The notes below the pieces were generated by a model. The model saw nothing but the letters and a program-made list of their open reading frames with translations, had not been told where the DNA came from and did no database searches. 64,000 nt of DNA from Polytrichum commune (taxonomy: Eukaryota > Streptophyta > Polytrichopsida > Polytrichales > Polytrichaceae). Positions 1-11,204 of the stretch are shown one piece after another (the stretch's first letter is position 1; the number at the start of each line of letters is the position of its first letter). Position numbers and translations under genes: made by a program. The DNA lies in the NCBI GenBank assembly GCA_950295325.1, contig OX485809.1:10786001-10850000 (forward strand), written 5' to 3'.

Positions 1-258
1 AAAGTATATAGGACTAGGATTACATTCCATTAGTATGAGTATACGAGATTTTGTTCAAGGACAATTATGAAAGAAGAATATTTAAGCAATTACGAGGAGT
101 ATATAAGTATTAAGGAGTATATAGGAATATGGTACATTCTACTAGTATGATCATTGGAATTTAAATCAATCAATATGAAGATTTGATGGATTCTCAAAAA
201 GAATTTGGAATGTAGCCACGACAAAGATATAGTGGAATCTTAGAAAGACGAACATTAG
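1..258. other. AT-rich stretch without a gene
   Basis: I see no coding frame, repeat or RNA gene here. The last five bases (ATTAG, 254-258) are one copy of the target-site duplication of the solo LTR that follows. Confidence 0.6.
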
Positions 259-1230
259 TGTCGCGCACCTCTCCATGAGGAGTGCCTGAAACACCATGGG
301 CACAAGGGGGACCCCGGAGTGACACCCGGGACTTGTGGCGCCGTTGGTGAGAGGGCCCAAGTGATCCTAGTGTGGGTGAGGGCCCCGGGCGTTGGGAACG
401 CCTCCCACCCACGAAGACTAGGAGGCACAAGGGTAAGGCCATGAGCTATGCGTAGCTCATGGCGTGGTGATTCTAGAAAGCTCAAGAACACCTCAATCGG
501 AGGTGTGAGCTAGGAGTTATGGCCATTTGAGTGGGGCGCTGTCCCGGGACAGCGCCCTGGTACAGCAGTGCCTGGGAGTGATTCCCGGGACTGCCAAGGT
601 TCAAACAGGCATAACGTCCTCAATACTTGTCCGAATGGGGCAAGTGAGGAGTCCATCGGCATCTACGTGAAGCGTAGATGAAGATGGAGTGGTTGGTTGT
701 TATGATCAGACATCATACAAGGAAGTTATGATGGTCTGAAGCTGCTAGTGGGTTCTAGGCCCAGCAGCTAAAGGAAAATGTCCACTTGGCCCCAACTCTT
801 GGTAGAGAGACAAGAGGTTGGTTGACGGTGGGGTAGGGGCCCCGCGTGAAGTCCTAGAGGCTTATATGGGTGAGGTGGTGTGGCCTCACCCACCCGAGGC
901 CGAACGGCACGGCCTCCATGGGCATTGGCCCATTGTGAGGCCACAGTTGCCTAGTATGCTTCGGGTTGTTGTAGTGTTGCTCCGGCAACGCGATGATCAA
1001 CATAGGATTGGACTTCCATGGATGGAAGTCCACATTGGGGAAATGGGTTACCGATTAAGGGGTGAGTCCCGAAAGCAAAGTAGGAGGGTTGGTTCCCTCC
1101 TATGAACTATTGGTCCGGGGTAAGAGGAGCTATCCATTAGCATGGCGGAATGCGAAGGGTTAGCGCTCGTAACCTTTGCTAGAAACGAAAATTGGCAAGA
1201 TTATTAAGGGACCTAGCAAGGGTTGCGACA
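259..1230 (+). mobile_element. Solo LTR of the TGTCGC chromovirus-derived family
   Basis: This is a 972-bp LTR beginning TGTCGCGCACC and ending GGTTGCGACA. It is nearly the same as the LTRs at 4157-5130, 10231-11204, 18730-19702 and 24277-25249. It is flanked by a perfect 5-bp duplication, ATTAG (254-258 and 1231-1235), with no internal region. That is the signature of unequal recombination between the two LTRs of a complete element. Several short reading frames in it recur in every LTR copy and are not genes. Confidence 0.92.
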
Positions 1231-1235
1231 ATTAG

Positions 1236-2715
1236 AGTGGTAAAACGGTTATAACCGTTTATAATAGATATCATCTACCTATGTCGGAGATAGGTAGTTA
1301 TCTAGGAAAGTGGAGTTAACAACCATTTTAAATATAGATTTTGGGTTAGGAAGAAAAGACTATATAAAGGGAACACTTTTAGGAGACTACACCTCATTTT
1401 CAATACGACGAAGCTATCTTAAATTTGAGTGTCAAAAACACTTGAGTTCCTTTTGTATCTCTCCTCTCGGAGTACTTTTGCAATATACTATCTTTTCCAC
1501 AAATATGTGTGATCTATCTTTCTCTCTCAATTGGACTTACAAGTTGTTAAGCGGTACTTGGAACTTAAGTGATTAAGCAACCGAGAGAAGAGTAGACTCT
1601 TTTGAGCAAGAACTCAAAAGATTAGTGTGTGAGGGTGAGAACAAAGCGCTCAAGGATATTCGGAGAATCAATGGAACTTTGAGAGATGTTGTTATGATGA
1701 AGTAACGTCAATTCATACAACGTGAATGAAGAAAACAAGATTGTCTCTTAAAAGTGGAAGTTATCATTGAACTCCTCAAAAGGGAATTATCCAAATATAA
1801 AGTGATAGAGTGATTAAGATTGAGTTGATAAGACTTGCATGCATATTTCAATTAAATTGAGAGTAAGACTTTTTAAATATTTCTAAGAAAGAGATACAAT
1901 TAATTGAGAGAAACTTCTCAATATAAACTACCTATATATATTATGTGACTTATGGATGATAGTTGAACTTATTCATATTCAATTCTTTAAATAAATTGTA
2001 AGGATAGTAATAAAGATTGATTGATTAACTATTCACAACAATTGTTATTGAAACTTCTTACCTTTAAAATTCTTGTGAGTTGTTGGATGTCATTACAAGT
2101 GAAAGATTAACTATCAAAGAGAAGAGTTCTCTCTCTTGAGCAAAATTCAAGAGAGTTATAATTACTCTCGTCATCAAGAAACACTTTAAAGTAAAAACGT
2201 GACATTGCAAAACAATCAATGGTGTTTTGGATATAAAGTTATAACCACTATATGTTATACATATCAAAGTTACAATACTATAAGTAGTAACACTTGAGCT
2301 TAAAAAGGAAGATTCAATAACACAATATCTTTCTTATTATTATAAGTTATGGAGCAATATTATAAAGTATGTGATTGACGTTTATGAACTACGAACTTAA
2401 CTCCTTGAAGACTTATATAACCTATTGAAAATTATATTGTTATCAACGATATTGTTATACCTCTTGAAACCTTCTCTAATCTAATTGTTCTTATTATCAA
2501 TGATGCCTTACATTGAGAGTGAGAATATATGATAATGAGAATGTGTTCACTCCAATAATTATATTCATATCACAAGGAGAAGAGAGAGATTACTAATTCG
2601 AGACCGAACATATTAATGAGACACGGTAGTTCTCAAGCAAATATAAATTTACATGATGTCTCATCGTGAGTCTTCTTAGCTAATTACAAAGAAACGACCC
2701 ACGGCGTCCATCAAC
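1236..2715. other. AT-rich non-coding stretch
   Basis: No convincing gene, RNA or repeat was recognised. Short frames on both strands are unsupported. The composition is clearly more AT-rich than the retrotransposons around it. Confidence 0.5.
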
Positions 2716-2719
2716 ACTT

Positions 2720-2955
2720 CCATTCTCACACTCACAACTACATTTTCACTCCTACCCACATACACATTCTTACTCACATTCTTACACTAACACACACATT
2801 ATCACATATTCTCATTCACACTCTCACACTCTCACACTCTCATACTCACACACATACATTGTCATTCACACTCTCAAACACATTCTCATTCATACTTTCA
2901 CATATTCCCTCACACTCACACACACTCACACTCTCACACTCACACACTCATACAG
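2720..2955. repeat. CACACT/CTCACA low-complexity tract
   Basis: An imperfect simple-sequence tract built from CACTCA, CACACT and CTCACA words, with occasional CATTCT interruptions. It lies downstream of the minus-strand transposase gene and has no coding potential. Confidence 0.85.
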
Positions 2956-3159
2956 ACTAACGGGTCATTTTTTGTGAGTATTCTGTCTAAAACCCTGAAA
3001 AACATGACAATTGGACTTAACATTCTCTCCATGTGGACCACTTCACTACCCACAGTCATGCACGTTCTACTGGACGTTCCCAAACACATTTACAAGAGCG
3101 TTCCCAACTGAATTGTTGTCCCACTTCACTACTATGACTCCGCAAAGTTAATTCGGACA

Positions 3160-4156
3160 TCAAATGAGCCCATGTAGATTTCTATTATTCCTCCAATCAC
3201 TGTTTATAGTAGTAAAAGACATGTAGTGAAGTAGGTGTTGGAATAAAAGACGTGTTTTGTAGTAGTGTCCACCTTTAAGGAATTGGAAGTATGCAACAAC
3301 TTGTAAGAAGGCGCGAATGTAGTCGTCCACGGTAGCAACGTATAGGTCTCCACCCTTGTTGCCGGAGGCTTGAAGCCACTTGTTGTGGACGGACTCCGCA
3401 AGATTGCACGACGGCATCTCGGCCAACTGGTCTGGGGTCAATACCTTTTCCTGATTGAAAAAATGGAGTATTAGAGCAAGCACAGAAACATGAAAATAAT
3501 GAAAGGAAAAAACAAGAAAGAAAGAGAAGGGAGATGTACCAGTTCCATGAAACCACCCCATTGAAGGTAGCGGAAGTGCCAAAAAGCAAGCCATAGCTGG
3601 AGGTGCTTGAGACCGTCTTCACTTGTACAATTCGACGAAGACCACCAAGCCTTGATAGCTAGGTACCTAGTCTCGGCCTCTTCCATAGACGACGCATTCC
3701 GATATTGAAGGCAAAGGTGTCTATGTTGGTCTTGTAACTCATGTTTAATATACGATTTTGTATGTTTCTCGAGCGATTGTTTCCAATGAAAATAACAGGT
3801 GCGCTCACGGCCCTCCAGTGGAACTTTAGGATCTCCTGAACCATACACAATTCGCACAGCGTTCCAATTGGCTTGGGCACTGTCTGCCATGAAGCCAATG
3901 AAGTTTGGATGTGGGACACCGTGCCGGGCCATGACTTGGTTGAGGTTCTGCCAGAAAAGAACTTGAGCATCCTTGTCCTCGGATTGGAAGTCGCAGCAAG
4001 CGATGGTCATGATGCGCTGGTAGGTACCGTCGTATACGTGGCAGGCCATGGTGGTCCACTTGGCGACGCGTTTGACATGGTCAGACATCATCCAAGCATG
4101 CTCGATATCCCCACCAGGTTGCATACGCTTAACCAAGTCGACCCCACTACCAAGGC
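3160..4156 (-). pseudogene. MULE-like transposase, C-terminal part (after the retrotransposon insertion)
   Basis: This is the 3' part of a gene whose 5' part lies at 11205-12740. With the element removed and one AAGGC duplication counted, the frame continues without a break across the junction. The first exon runs on to 3540. A canonical intron follows at 3539-3451 (GT donor, T-rich tract, AATCAG acceptor, 89 nt, phase 0). A second exon spans 3450-3160. The exon 1 part holds MULE-type features: VYDGTYQ, the acidic motif FMADSAQANWNAV and CYFHW (C-x2-H). In this superfamily these belong to the DDE catalytic domain. Exon 2 continues with LTPDQLAEMPSCNLAES. The SWIM zinc finger usual near the C terminus of MULE transposases is not seen, and the last ~35 residues look degenerate, so the 3' end is probably truncated. 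Whole gene: 812 codons including the stop, with two in-frame TAGs, both in the 5' part. Confidence 0.75.
3451..3539 (-). other. Intron of the transposase gene
   Basis: 89-nt phase-0 intron with GT donor at 3539-3538 and AG acceptor at 3452-3451. Joining the exons gives ...GGFMEL|EKVLTPDQ..., which removes a hydrophobic, low-complexity read-through. Confidence 0.8.
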
Positions 4157-5130
4157 TGTCGCAACCCTTGCTAGGTCCCTTAATAATCTTGCCAATTTTC
4201 AATTCTAGCAAAGGTTACGAGTTGCTAACCCTTCGCATTCCGCCATGCTAATGGATAGCTCCTCTTACCCCGGACCAATAGTTCATAGGAGGGAACCAAC
4301 CCTCCTACTTTGCTTTCGGGACTCACCCCTTAATCGGTAACCCATTTCCCCAATGTGGACTTCCATCCATGGAAGTCCAATCCCATGTTGATCATCGCGT
4401 TGCCGGAGCAACACTACAACAACCCGAACCATACTAGGCAACTATGTCCTCACAATGGGCCAATGCCCATGGAGGCCGTGCCGTTCGGCCTCGGGTGGGT
4501 GAGGCCACACCACCTCACCCATATAAGCCTCTAGGACTCTACACGGAGCCCCTACCCCACCGCCAACCAACCTCTTGTCTCTCTACCAAGAGTTGGGGCC
4601 AAGTGGACATTTTCCCTTAGCTGCTGGGCCTAGAACCCCCCCAGCAGCTTCAGACCATCATAACTTCCTTGTATGATGTCTGATCATAACAACCAACCAC
4701 TCCATCCTCATCTACGCTTCACGTAGATGCCGATGGACTCCTTGCTTGCCCCATTCGGGCAAGGCTTGAGGAAGTTATGCCTGTTTGAACCTTGGCAGTC
4801 CCGGGAATCACTCCCAGGCACTGCTGTACCAGGGCGCTGTCCCGGGACAGCACCCCACTCAAATGGCCATAACTCCTAGCTCACACCTCCGATTGAGGTG
4901 ATCTTGAGCATTCTAGAATCACCACGCCATGAGCTACGCATAGCTCATGGCCTCACCCTCATGCCTCCTAGTCTTTGTGGGTGGGAGGCGTTCCCAACGC
5001 CCGGGGCCCTCACCCACACTAGGATCACTTGGGCCCTCTCACCAACGGCGCCACAAGTCCCGGGTGTCACTCCGGGGTCCCCCTTGTGCCCATGGTGTTT
5101 CGGGCACTCCTCATGGAGAGGTGCGCGACA
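4157..5130 (-). repeat. 3' LTR of copy 1
   Basis: 974 bp, TG...CA termini on the minus strand. It abuts the TSD on its left and the polypurine tract on its right. Confidence 0.93.
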
Positions 5131-5146
5131 CTCACCCCCACCAAAC
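5131..5146 (-). other. Polypurine tract of copy 1
   Basis: Read on the minus strand, the sequence just before the 3' LTR is TTTGGTGGGGGTGAG, a purine-rich plus-strand primer site. The same tract precedes the right LTR of copy 2 (24262-24276). Confidence 0.8.
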
Positions 5147-5940
5147 GGAGTCGATGCCCTCATCGACTATACTCGTAGTCGGCACACCAATTCTCAAGTT
5201 GCCATCCTCTATGGTGCGGCATTGTGTTTACCTTAGGGCGCGACCCCCACAATGCATCTTCAAATTTGGCATGGTCCCAAAGGTGTCGTTCCTAGGTGGT
5301 CCGTTAGCGACCTTGGATCTCTCATCCAAGGACCTAACCTATACTAGACCCACCTACTTTGGGACTCACTTGGGTTGCCCCTCCTTTGGGGCCTCCCCCG
5401 TTAGGCTCCACTAGCCTAACATGACACATCTAGGCGAGACCTCAACGCTTCCACTAAGTTGTCTCGGTTGCAACTCCGAGATGGCTTTCCATTGTTAAGC
5501 CACGCCTCGATCGCACGGGGGTGATGCCAAGTCCCGCCCGACTCGGTTCCCACTTTGCTCTTTCGAGACATGGGTTCATGACTCCCATGCGCCAACTCTC
5601 GTTAGCTCGCGGGTAGCACTTTTATGAGCACGCGCCATCACCTTGTCCCCGCCCGGACAAGCCCACAACTAAGAAGTTTCTTGGTTTTATCCAAGGCCCC
5701 TCCAAGCCATGGCCCCCAATTACTCGGCTTACCCAACCTAGTTTGGCATGTCTATTCCCCCTCTTCCATTAACCAAACACAAGTACAAGACTAGGACCTC
5801 ATCTCATACTTTTCTCTTTGCACCACTAAAGTTTGGACTTTATTCCCTCAAGCCAAAGAACAAGTTCATGTTGTGGAGCAATTAACCTCGAAGCTAAGTG
5901 TGCTAGTAGCGTCTCTCCCCCACTAAAGGAGATTGATGTC

Positions 5941-6110
5941 CTCATCAATGCCTACGCTTCATTTTATTGGAATGTCTAGCCTTAGTTTCTTCAAAGTGCT
6001 TCACCAATTCATTGGTGTTGACCATGTCTCTTGCCGCCACCCAAGCGGTTTCTTTCTCATGGTATCCTCACCATTTCACCAAGTATTCCTTTGTACTTTT
6101 TCTTTCCTTT
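5941..6110 (-). pseudogene. Chromodomain remnant of copy 1
   Basis: The minus-strand frame reads EYLVKW, then a stop (TGA at 6070-6068), then GYHEKETAWVAARDMV and an acidic-to-basic tail. This is the chromodomain pattern of plant chromoviruses, which directs integration to marked chromatin. Copy 2 has the same TGA at the same codon, so the defect predates both insertions. Confidence 0.7.
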
Positions 6111-6406
6111 TCACTTGGGCTTCCTACACTTGAGGATGCCCTCTTACCTCATGTTCCAAATGATGTCCACAAGGTCGGGAGGTGGCCTAATCACTTGCTT
6201 GTGATCGGGCCACAAGGTGTCGTCCTAAAATGACTTTCGTAATGAGACATGAAATGTCGGATGCACTTTGATCTCCGGCGGTAATTCCAACTTATACATG
6301 TCCTTGAACACTTGTTCCACAATGGAAAACGAAGCTCCAATTTTGGACATGAACTTTTGAAGTAAGGCCTTTGGGCAAGGTGAAGTTGTCCACATTCAAC
6401 AACACC

Positions 6407-7363
6407 TTATTGGCCCACCTCATACTCCACTTCGCGTCTTCCGGCATTGATTTGCACTCCGTAGCACCTTCGGGCTTTCTCCACCAACAACTTGGTCATC
6501 TCCAAGACTTGTTTACCATCCTTGGCCAAGTCCTCACCATCTTGGTTGAACTCTAGTGTTGAATGTGCCCCCTCGAGAGCTAGGTTAATAGGTTGGAGCG
6601 CATCCACTCCATAAGCCACCACCAAAGACCACCCCTTGGTAGCCAAGTGCGTGGCTACATTGCAATTACACTCCGCTCGACCCACATAGTCCGCCCAATC
6701 TCCTTGGTCCGCCCCCACCCAGTTCCTCAAGTATTGCTTCAAGATTCCATTCACACGCTCCGATTTCCCATTCATTTGGGAATGCAAGGTCGTGCTAAAC
6801 CTTAGTTTCATTCCGACCTCCTTAGAGAAATGCATTGAAAATGCACTTGTGAACTTTGGATCTTGATCCCACACAATCACTTTTGGCAACCCGTGGTGCC
6901 TCAACCATCCTTTGAGAAAAGGCTATGCGGTCTCCAACGCGGTGGCGGTTCCCACAATCGGCACCATGTGTGCCCACTTGGCAAACCGCTCTACCATCAA
7001 CAAGATGGCATCATACCCATGTGACTCCGGCAAACTTGTGATCAAGTCCATGCACATACCATGCCATGGCGCCAACGGGATAGGCAACGGTTGCAAGAAA
7101 CCGCCTTGCTTTTGGTAAGAGGCTCGGTTCACTTGGCACTTTATTCACGCCTTCACAAAGTGGGTTATATCCTCCTTTATGCACCGCCAATGGTACCTCC
7201 ATGACACCATTCTATGGCGGTTTTTTCTTTCTCCTCTATGGCTGGCAATAGGACTATCACATTTTTCCTTCAAAACCGATAGCCTCAACTTGCCTTGAGG
7301 CACATACACCCGACTTTGCTTACACTTGAACAATCCGTCCACCAACTTAACCTCTTTGAGCAC
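6407..7363 (-). pseudogene. Integrase remnant of copy 1
   Basis: Three collinear minus-strand segments in one frame encode a Ty3/gypsy integrase: an HHCC-like zinc region (7363-7145), the start of the catalytic core with CMDLITSLPESHGYDAILLM (7132-6923), and the rest of the core with the second Asp in DQDPKFTSAF and the Glu in MNGKSERVN (6904-6407). They are separated by a TGA (7147-7145, at the expected second Cys pair) and a TAG (6925-6923). Copy 2 carries both stops at matching codons. The enzyme would insert cDNA into the genome if intact. Confidence 0.78.
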
Positions 7364-7825
7364 CTTGCTCTTGCGAAGCTCACCTAAAAGCTTTTGTGCC
7401 TCGGGGTAGTTAATTTACCCCTCCCGTATCTTGCATCACAAGTTTCCTTTGCCGGCACACATTAGCCACAAGGTTTGGATGGTTCTCATTACTTGGAACT
7501 CATCCGGTCTACTTAGCGCATCCGGCACCACATTTCCATGGTCCGGTTTGTGGACCAAATCCACCTTCATAAGCGCCAAACTATCATGCCACCGCAATGA
7601 CTTGGCGCTCACTTGTGCTTGTATACGTTAAAATACTTTTAGGACACATTGTCCATGTAGACCTTTGCTTTGTGCGACCCCAAATAATGTCGCCACATCT
7701 TCAAGCAATGCACTACGGCAAAGAAGTTCTTTGTCATGAGTTGGTTGTCTTCTTTGACAACCATCGAGCCTCAAGCCCCCATATGCAAAGGCCATCCATC
7801 TTACATTAACAATCCATCATTGGCA

Positions 7826-8584
7826 AAGTTACTCGCCCCCGTATGCACCTCAAAAGGTTTGTCAAACTCCATGAACTTGAGCACGGGCGGTGAAGAAAAC
7901 TTGCTCTTAAGCTCCCCAAAGACTTGGTGACAAGGCTAGTCCCACTCTTGGGATAGCCATTTCTTTCACAAGTCGGACAAGGTCTTACAACTATCGAGCT
8001 TCATGCTCCCATGTGCAATGGCCATATTTTTTTTTTTTACATCCACATCCGCCAAATAAAGTCTTTCGCCCCCATATGCACCTCAAAAGGTATGTCAAAC
8101 TCCGTGAACTTGAGCACGGGCGGCGAAGAGAACTTCGTCTTAAGCTCCTCAATGGCTTGGTGGCACGGCTCATCCCACTCTTGGGATAGCCATTTCTTGC
8201 ACAAGCCGGACAAGGTTCGACAACCATGGAGCTTAATGCTCTCATAAGCAATGGTCATCCATCTTGGATCAACATCCGCCAATGATAAAGTCCTTCGTCT
8301 CCATGTGCACCTCAAAATGCTTATGAAAACCCGGAAACTTAACCACATCTTGTGAAGAGAACTTGCTCTTGAGCTTTCCAAGGGCTTGGTGACAAGGCTC
8401 ATCCCACTCTTGGGATAGCCATTTTCCTCAATAAGTTGAATAAGGTCCTAGCAACCTTAGAAACACCTCGAATGAAGTGGTGGTAGTAGTTGGCTAGGCC
8501 AACAAATGACCTTAGCCCTTCTCTTGAGTCAAGGGCCAATTCTCCTCTTGGATTGCCTTGACATTTGTCATGTTCATCCACCAA
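7826..8584 (-). pseudogene. RT connection and tandemly repeated RNase H start, copy 1
   Basis: On the minus strand GLRSFVGLANYYHHFIRG (within 8584-8399) is the connection region that normally follows the RT palm. It is followed by about three diverged copies of a ~230-bp unit starting at EWDEPCHQA and containing the PPVLKF...PFEVH stretch, the beginning of the RNase H domain. Copy 2 has two units. The duplicated units cannot be a working RNase H. Confidence 0.7.
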
Positions 8585-8648
8585 CTTCCTTTGTCATCAC
8601 ATACCTCAAGAACTCAACCTCTCGTTGAGCAAGTTTTTTTTTTTTTTT

Positions 8649-9163
8649 TTAAAAAAAATTTATTTTTCCACTCGTTGGCGGTAACATTTTGGACAACACA
8701 TTGGTGAATACATCCTTGTACCTCACCAACATCCCACCAATATGGTTTTGGGGAGGCCTATCTTTCCTAGCCTCCCCATGAGTTCCTTGGAGTTGCTCCA
8801 ATTGAACCACGACCATTATTATTATGTTCTTCCGTTTATTCATTTGGTCCATTAAGACCAAATTCGAGTTGGTTCCTCCTACCATAGGAGTCCTTGTCAA
8901 TTTGTAGTGCAATTCTTTGCCATCAAGACATCACAAATGCACCGCAAGCTCACCGGCTTGCACCTCACATCTATCATGTGAGTTCCAAAGAAGGTAGCCT
9001 TCACAATGACATGCATTTCATCTATTTCACATGGTGTGAAATTTTGACAAAAATCCAATGTCCCACATTGAAAAGTTACATGCATCGCGGCCTCCTTTGT
9101 TTCATGCGGTTCGCCCTTTCCAAACCGCACCTTGGTGGGCTTGCCCGCTCTATCAATCGGCAA
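8649..9163 (-). pseudogene. Protease-to-RT linker remnant of copy 1
   Basis: Two minus-strand frames (9163-8897 and 8912-8649) match the copy 2 frame at 20517-21008. They end with KYKDVFTNVL, the motif just before RT in gypsy elements. Directly after it, where RT should start, there is a long T/A homopolymer (about 8634-8667) and then the post-RT sequence LNEREIEFLRY in another frame. Confidence 0.6.
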
Positions 9164-9169
9164 GCCCCA

Positions 9170-10216
9170 ACTCCCTTGTGAGCTTTGGGGTCATGAAAGA
9201 GTCCATTGCCTCTTTGTCAACTCATGAGACATATCTCCGATTACTTGAGCCTCAAGGTATAAAAGACTTGGCCTTGGCTTAAGGCTATTAGCCTTGGCCA
9301 CAATGCCATAGTCTAACATTCGGTCCACGGCAACAATATGTTTTGGCTTGGTCCGCAAAGCCAACTTTTAACATCCCGTCCGCGGCACAAATATGTTCTA
9401 GCTTGGTACCACCAATTCACATTGTAACATTCCGTCCGCGGCCCAAACATTATATGGATTAGTAGCATAAAACCAACTTCTAACATTCCGCATACGGCAC
9501 AAATATGATTTGGCTTGGTACCACAAAGCCACCTTCCACATTGTGTCCGCGAAACGAGCATGATTTGCCTTGGTATAACGGCCACACTACTTATGCCCAT
9601 TTCCTTGAGACCTCTTTCGGGTAAACCCACTTCATGGTGGTACGCCGTCGAATTTCTTTTTAGGACCATCGACTTCAATGTTCTTCAAATCTTAAAGATT
9701 CCCGATACGTCCTCAAGAAGCTTTGGGGACTCGGACATGGAATTCACCACCCGCTTTTGAATTCCCACCTAAAACGATGCATGTCTCACAAGGTCGTCCA
9801 TTTTAGGTGTATCCTTCACTTGTGCGTTTGAATAGCGCACATAGGCCTTAAGAGGCCCCGGGTGCCTCATTTGCACCAATTCCAACATCACCACCTTTTA
9901 AGCATTTCAAATTGGAATTTCAATCCAAAATTAATACCCTCCAAGGTTTAAGGTGCATTCGGTATTCTAGGCCCCAAATACTTTTGGAGGTTTGTGGGAG
10001 CCCTTTTCAAAGCACTCCTTCATTTTCCTTACCGAATCCACCTTAGTGCCCACCATTGTCATTAGAACCAATGGTATGGTCAAACTCCACTTGCACATGA
10101 TCCTTGTTCCAATTTAAGCCTCACAACCTTTTGGAAACCACGGGCTCACCATCACAACCCGCATTTTTTTGATAGTCATGTTTCCCTCAAAGTGCGAGCT
10201 CAAAATTTGGAACCCT
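9170..10216 (-). other. Gag-position leader of copy 1, no intact frame
   Basis: This is where gag should lie, between the PBS and the protease/RT linker. I find no zinc knuckle and no long frame. Several imperfect short repeats with 'ttccgtccgcggc' words occur at 9315-9560. The matching part of copy 2 (19717-20516) is shorter and also lacks gag. Confidence 0.5.
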
Positions 10217-10228
10217 GCTCTGATACCA
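10217..10228 (-). other. Primer-binding site of copy 1 (initiator Met-tRNA)
   Basis: The minus strand reads TGGTATCAGAGC two bases inside the 5' LTR. This is the classic plant Ty3/gypsy and Ty1/copia primer site complementary to the 3' end of initiator Met-tRNA. Confidence 0.93.
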
Positions 10229-10230
10229 AG

Positions 10231-11204
10231 TGTCGCAACCCTTGCTAGGTCCCTTAATAATCTTGCCAATTTTCAATTCTAGCAAAGGTTACGAGTTGCT
10301 AACCCTTCGCATTCCGCCATGCTAATGGATAGCTCCTCTTACCCCGGACCAATAGTTCATAGGAGGGAACCAACCCTCCTACTTTGCTTTCGGGACTCAC
10401 CCCTTAATCGGTAACCCATTTCCCCAATGTGGACTTCCATCCATGGAAGTCCAATCCTATGTTGATCATCGCGTTGCCGGAGCAACACTACAACAACCCG
10501 AACCATACTAGGCAACTATGTCCTCACAATGGGCCAATGCCCATGGAGGCCGTGCCGTTCGGCCTCGGGTGGGTGAGGCCACACCACCTCACCCATATAA
10601 GCCTCTAGGACTCTACACGGAGCCCCTACCCCACCGCCAACCAACCTCTTGTCTCTCTACCAAGAGTTGGGGCCAAGTGGACATTTTCCCTTAGCTGCTG
10701 GGCCTAGAACCCCCCCAGCAGCTTCAGACCATCATAACTTCCTTGTATGATGTCTGATCATAACAACCAACCACTCCATCCTCATCTACGCTTCACGTAG
10801 ATGCCGATGGACTCCTTGCTTGCCCCATTCGGGCAAGGCTTGAGGAAGTTATGCCTGTTTGAACCTTGGCAGTCCCGGGAATCACTCCCAGGCACTGCTG
10901 TACCAGGGCGCTGTCCCGGGACAGCACCCCACTCAAATGGCCATAACTCCTAGCTCACACCTCCGATTGAGGTGATCTTGAGCATTCTAGAATCACCACG
11001 CCATGAGCTACGCATAGCTCATGGCCTCACCCTCATGCCTCCTAGTCTTTGTGGGTGGGAGGCGTTCCCAACGCCCGGGGCCCTCACCCACACTAGGATC
11101 ACTTGGGCCCTCTCACCAACGGCGCCACAAGTCCCGGGTGTCACTCCGGGGTCCCCCTTGTGCCCATGGTGTTTCGGGCACTCCTCATGGAGAGGTGCGC
11201 GACA
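10231..11204 (-). repeat. 5' LTR of copy 1
   Basis: 974 bp with the same termini as the left LTR. It abuts the PBS on its left and the AAGGC target duplication on its right. Confidence 0.93.

Larger units (their letters stand above)
4157..11204 (-). mobile_element. Complete but non-autonomous chromovirus-derived LTR retrotransposon (copy 1)
   Basis: A 7048-bp minus-strand insertion with two 974-bp LTRs, between which I saw only one base difference. It has a PBS complementary to initiator Met-tRNA, a polypurine tract and a perfect 5-bp TSD, AAGGC (4152-4156 and 11205-11209). It sits inside the transposase gene. The interior carries degraded Ty3/gypsy pol segments in normal order, but the reverse-transcriptase core is absent and no gag zinc knuckle is visible. 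The near-identical LTRs point to a recent insertion despite the ruined coding region, so replication machinery was probably supplied by another element. Confidence 0.93.

Noticed and set aside
3873-4208. Plus-strand 111-codon ORF over the transposase exon
   Set aside because: Antisense shadow of the MULE-like coding sequence, which has the motifs and the splice sites.
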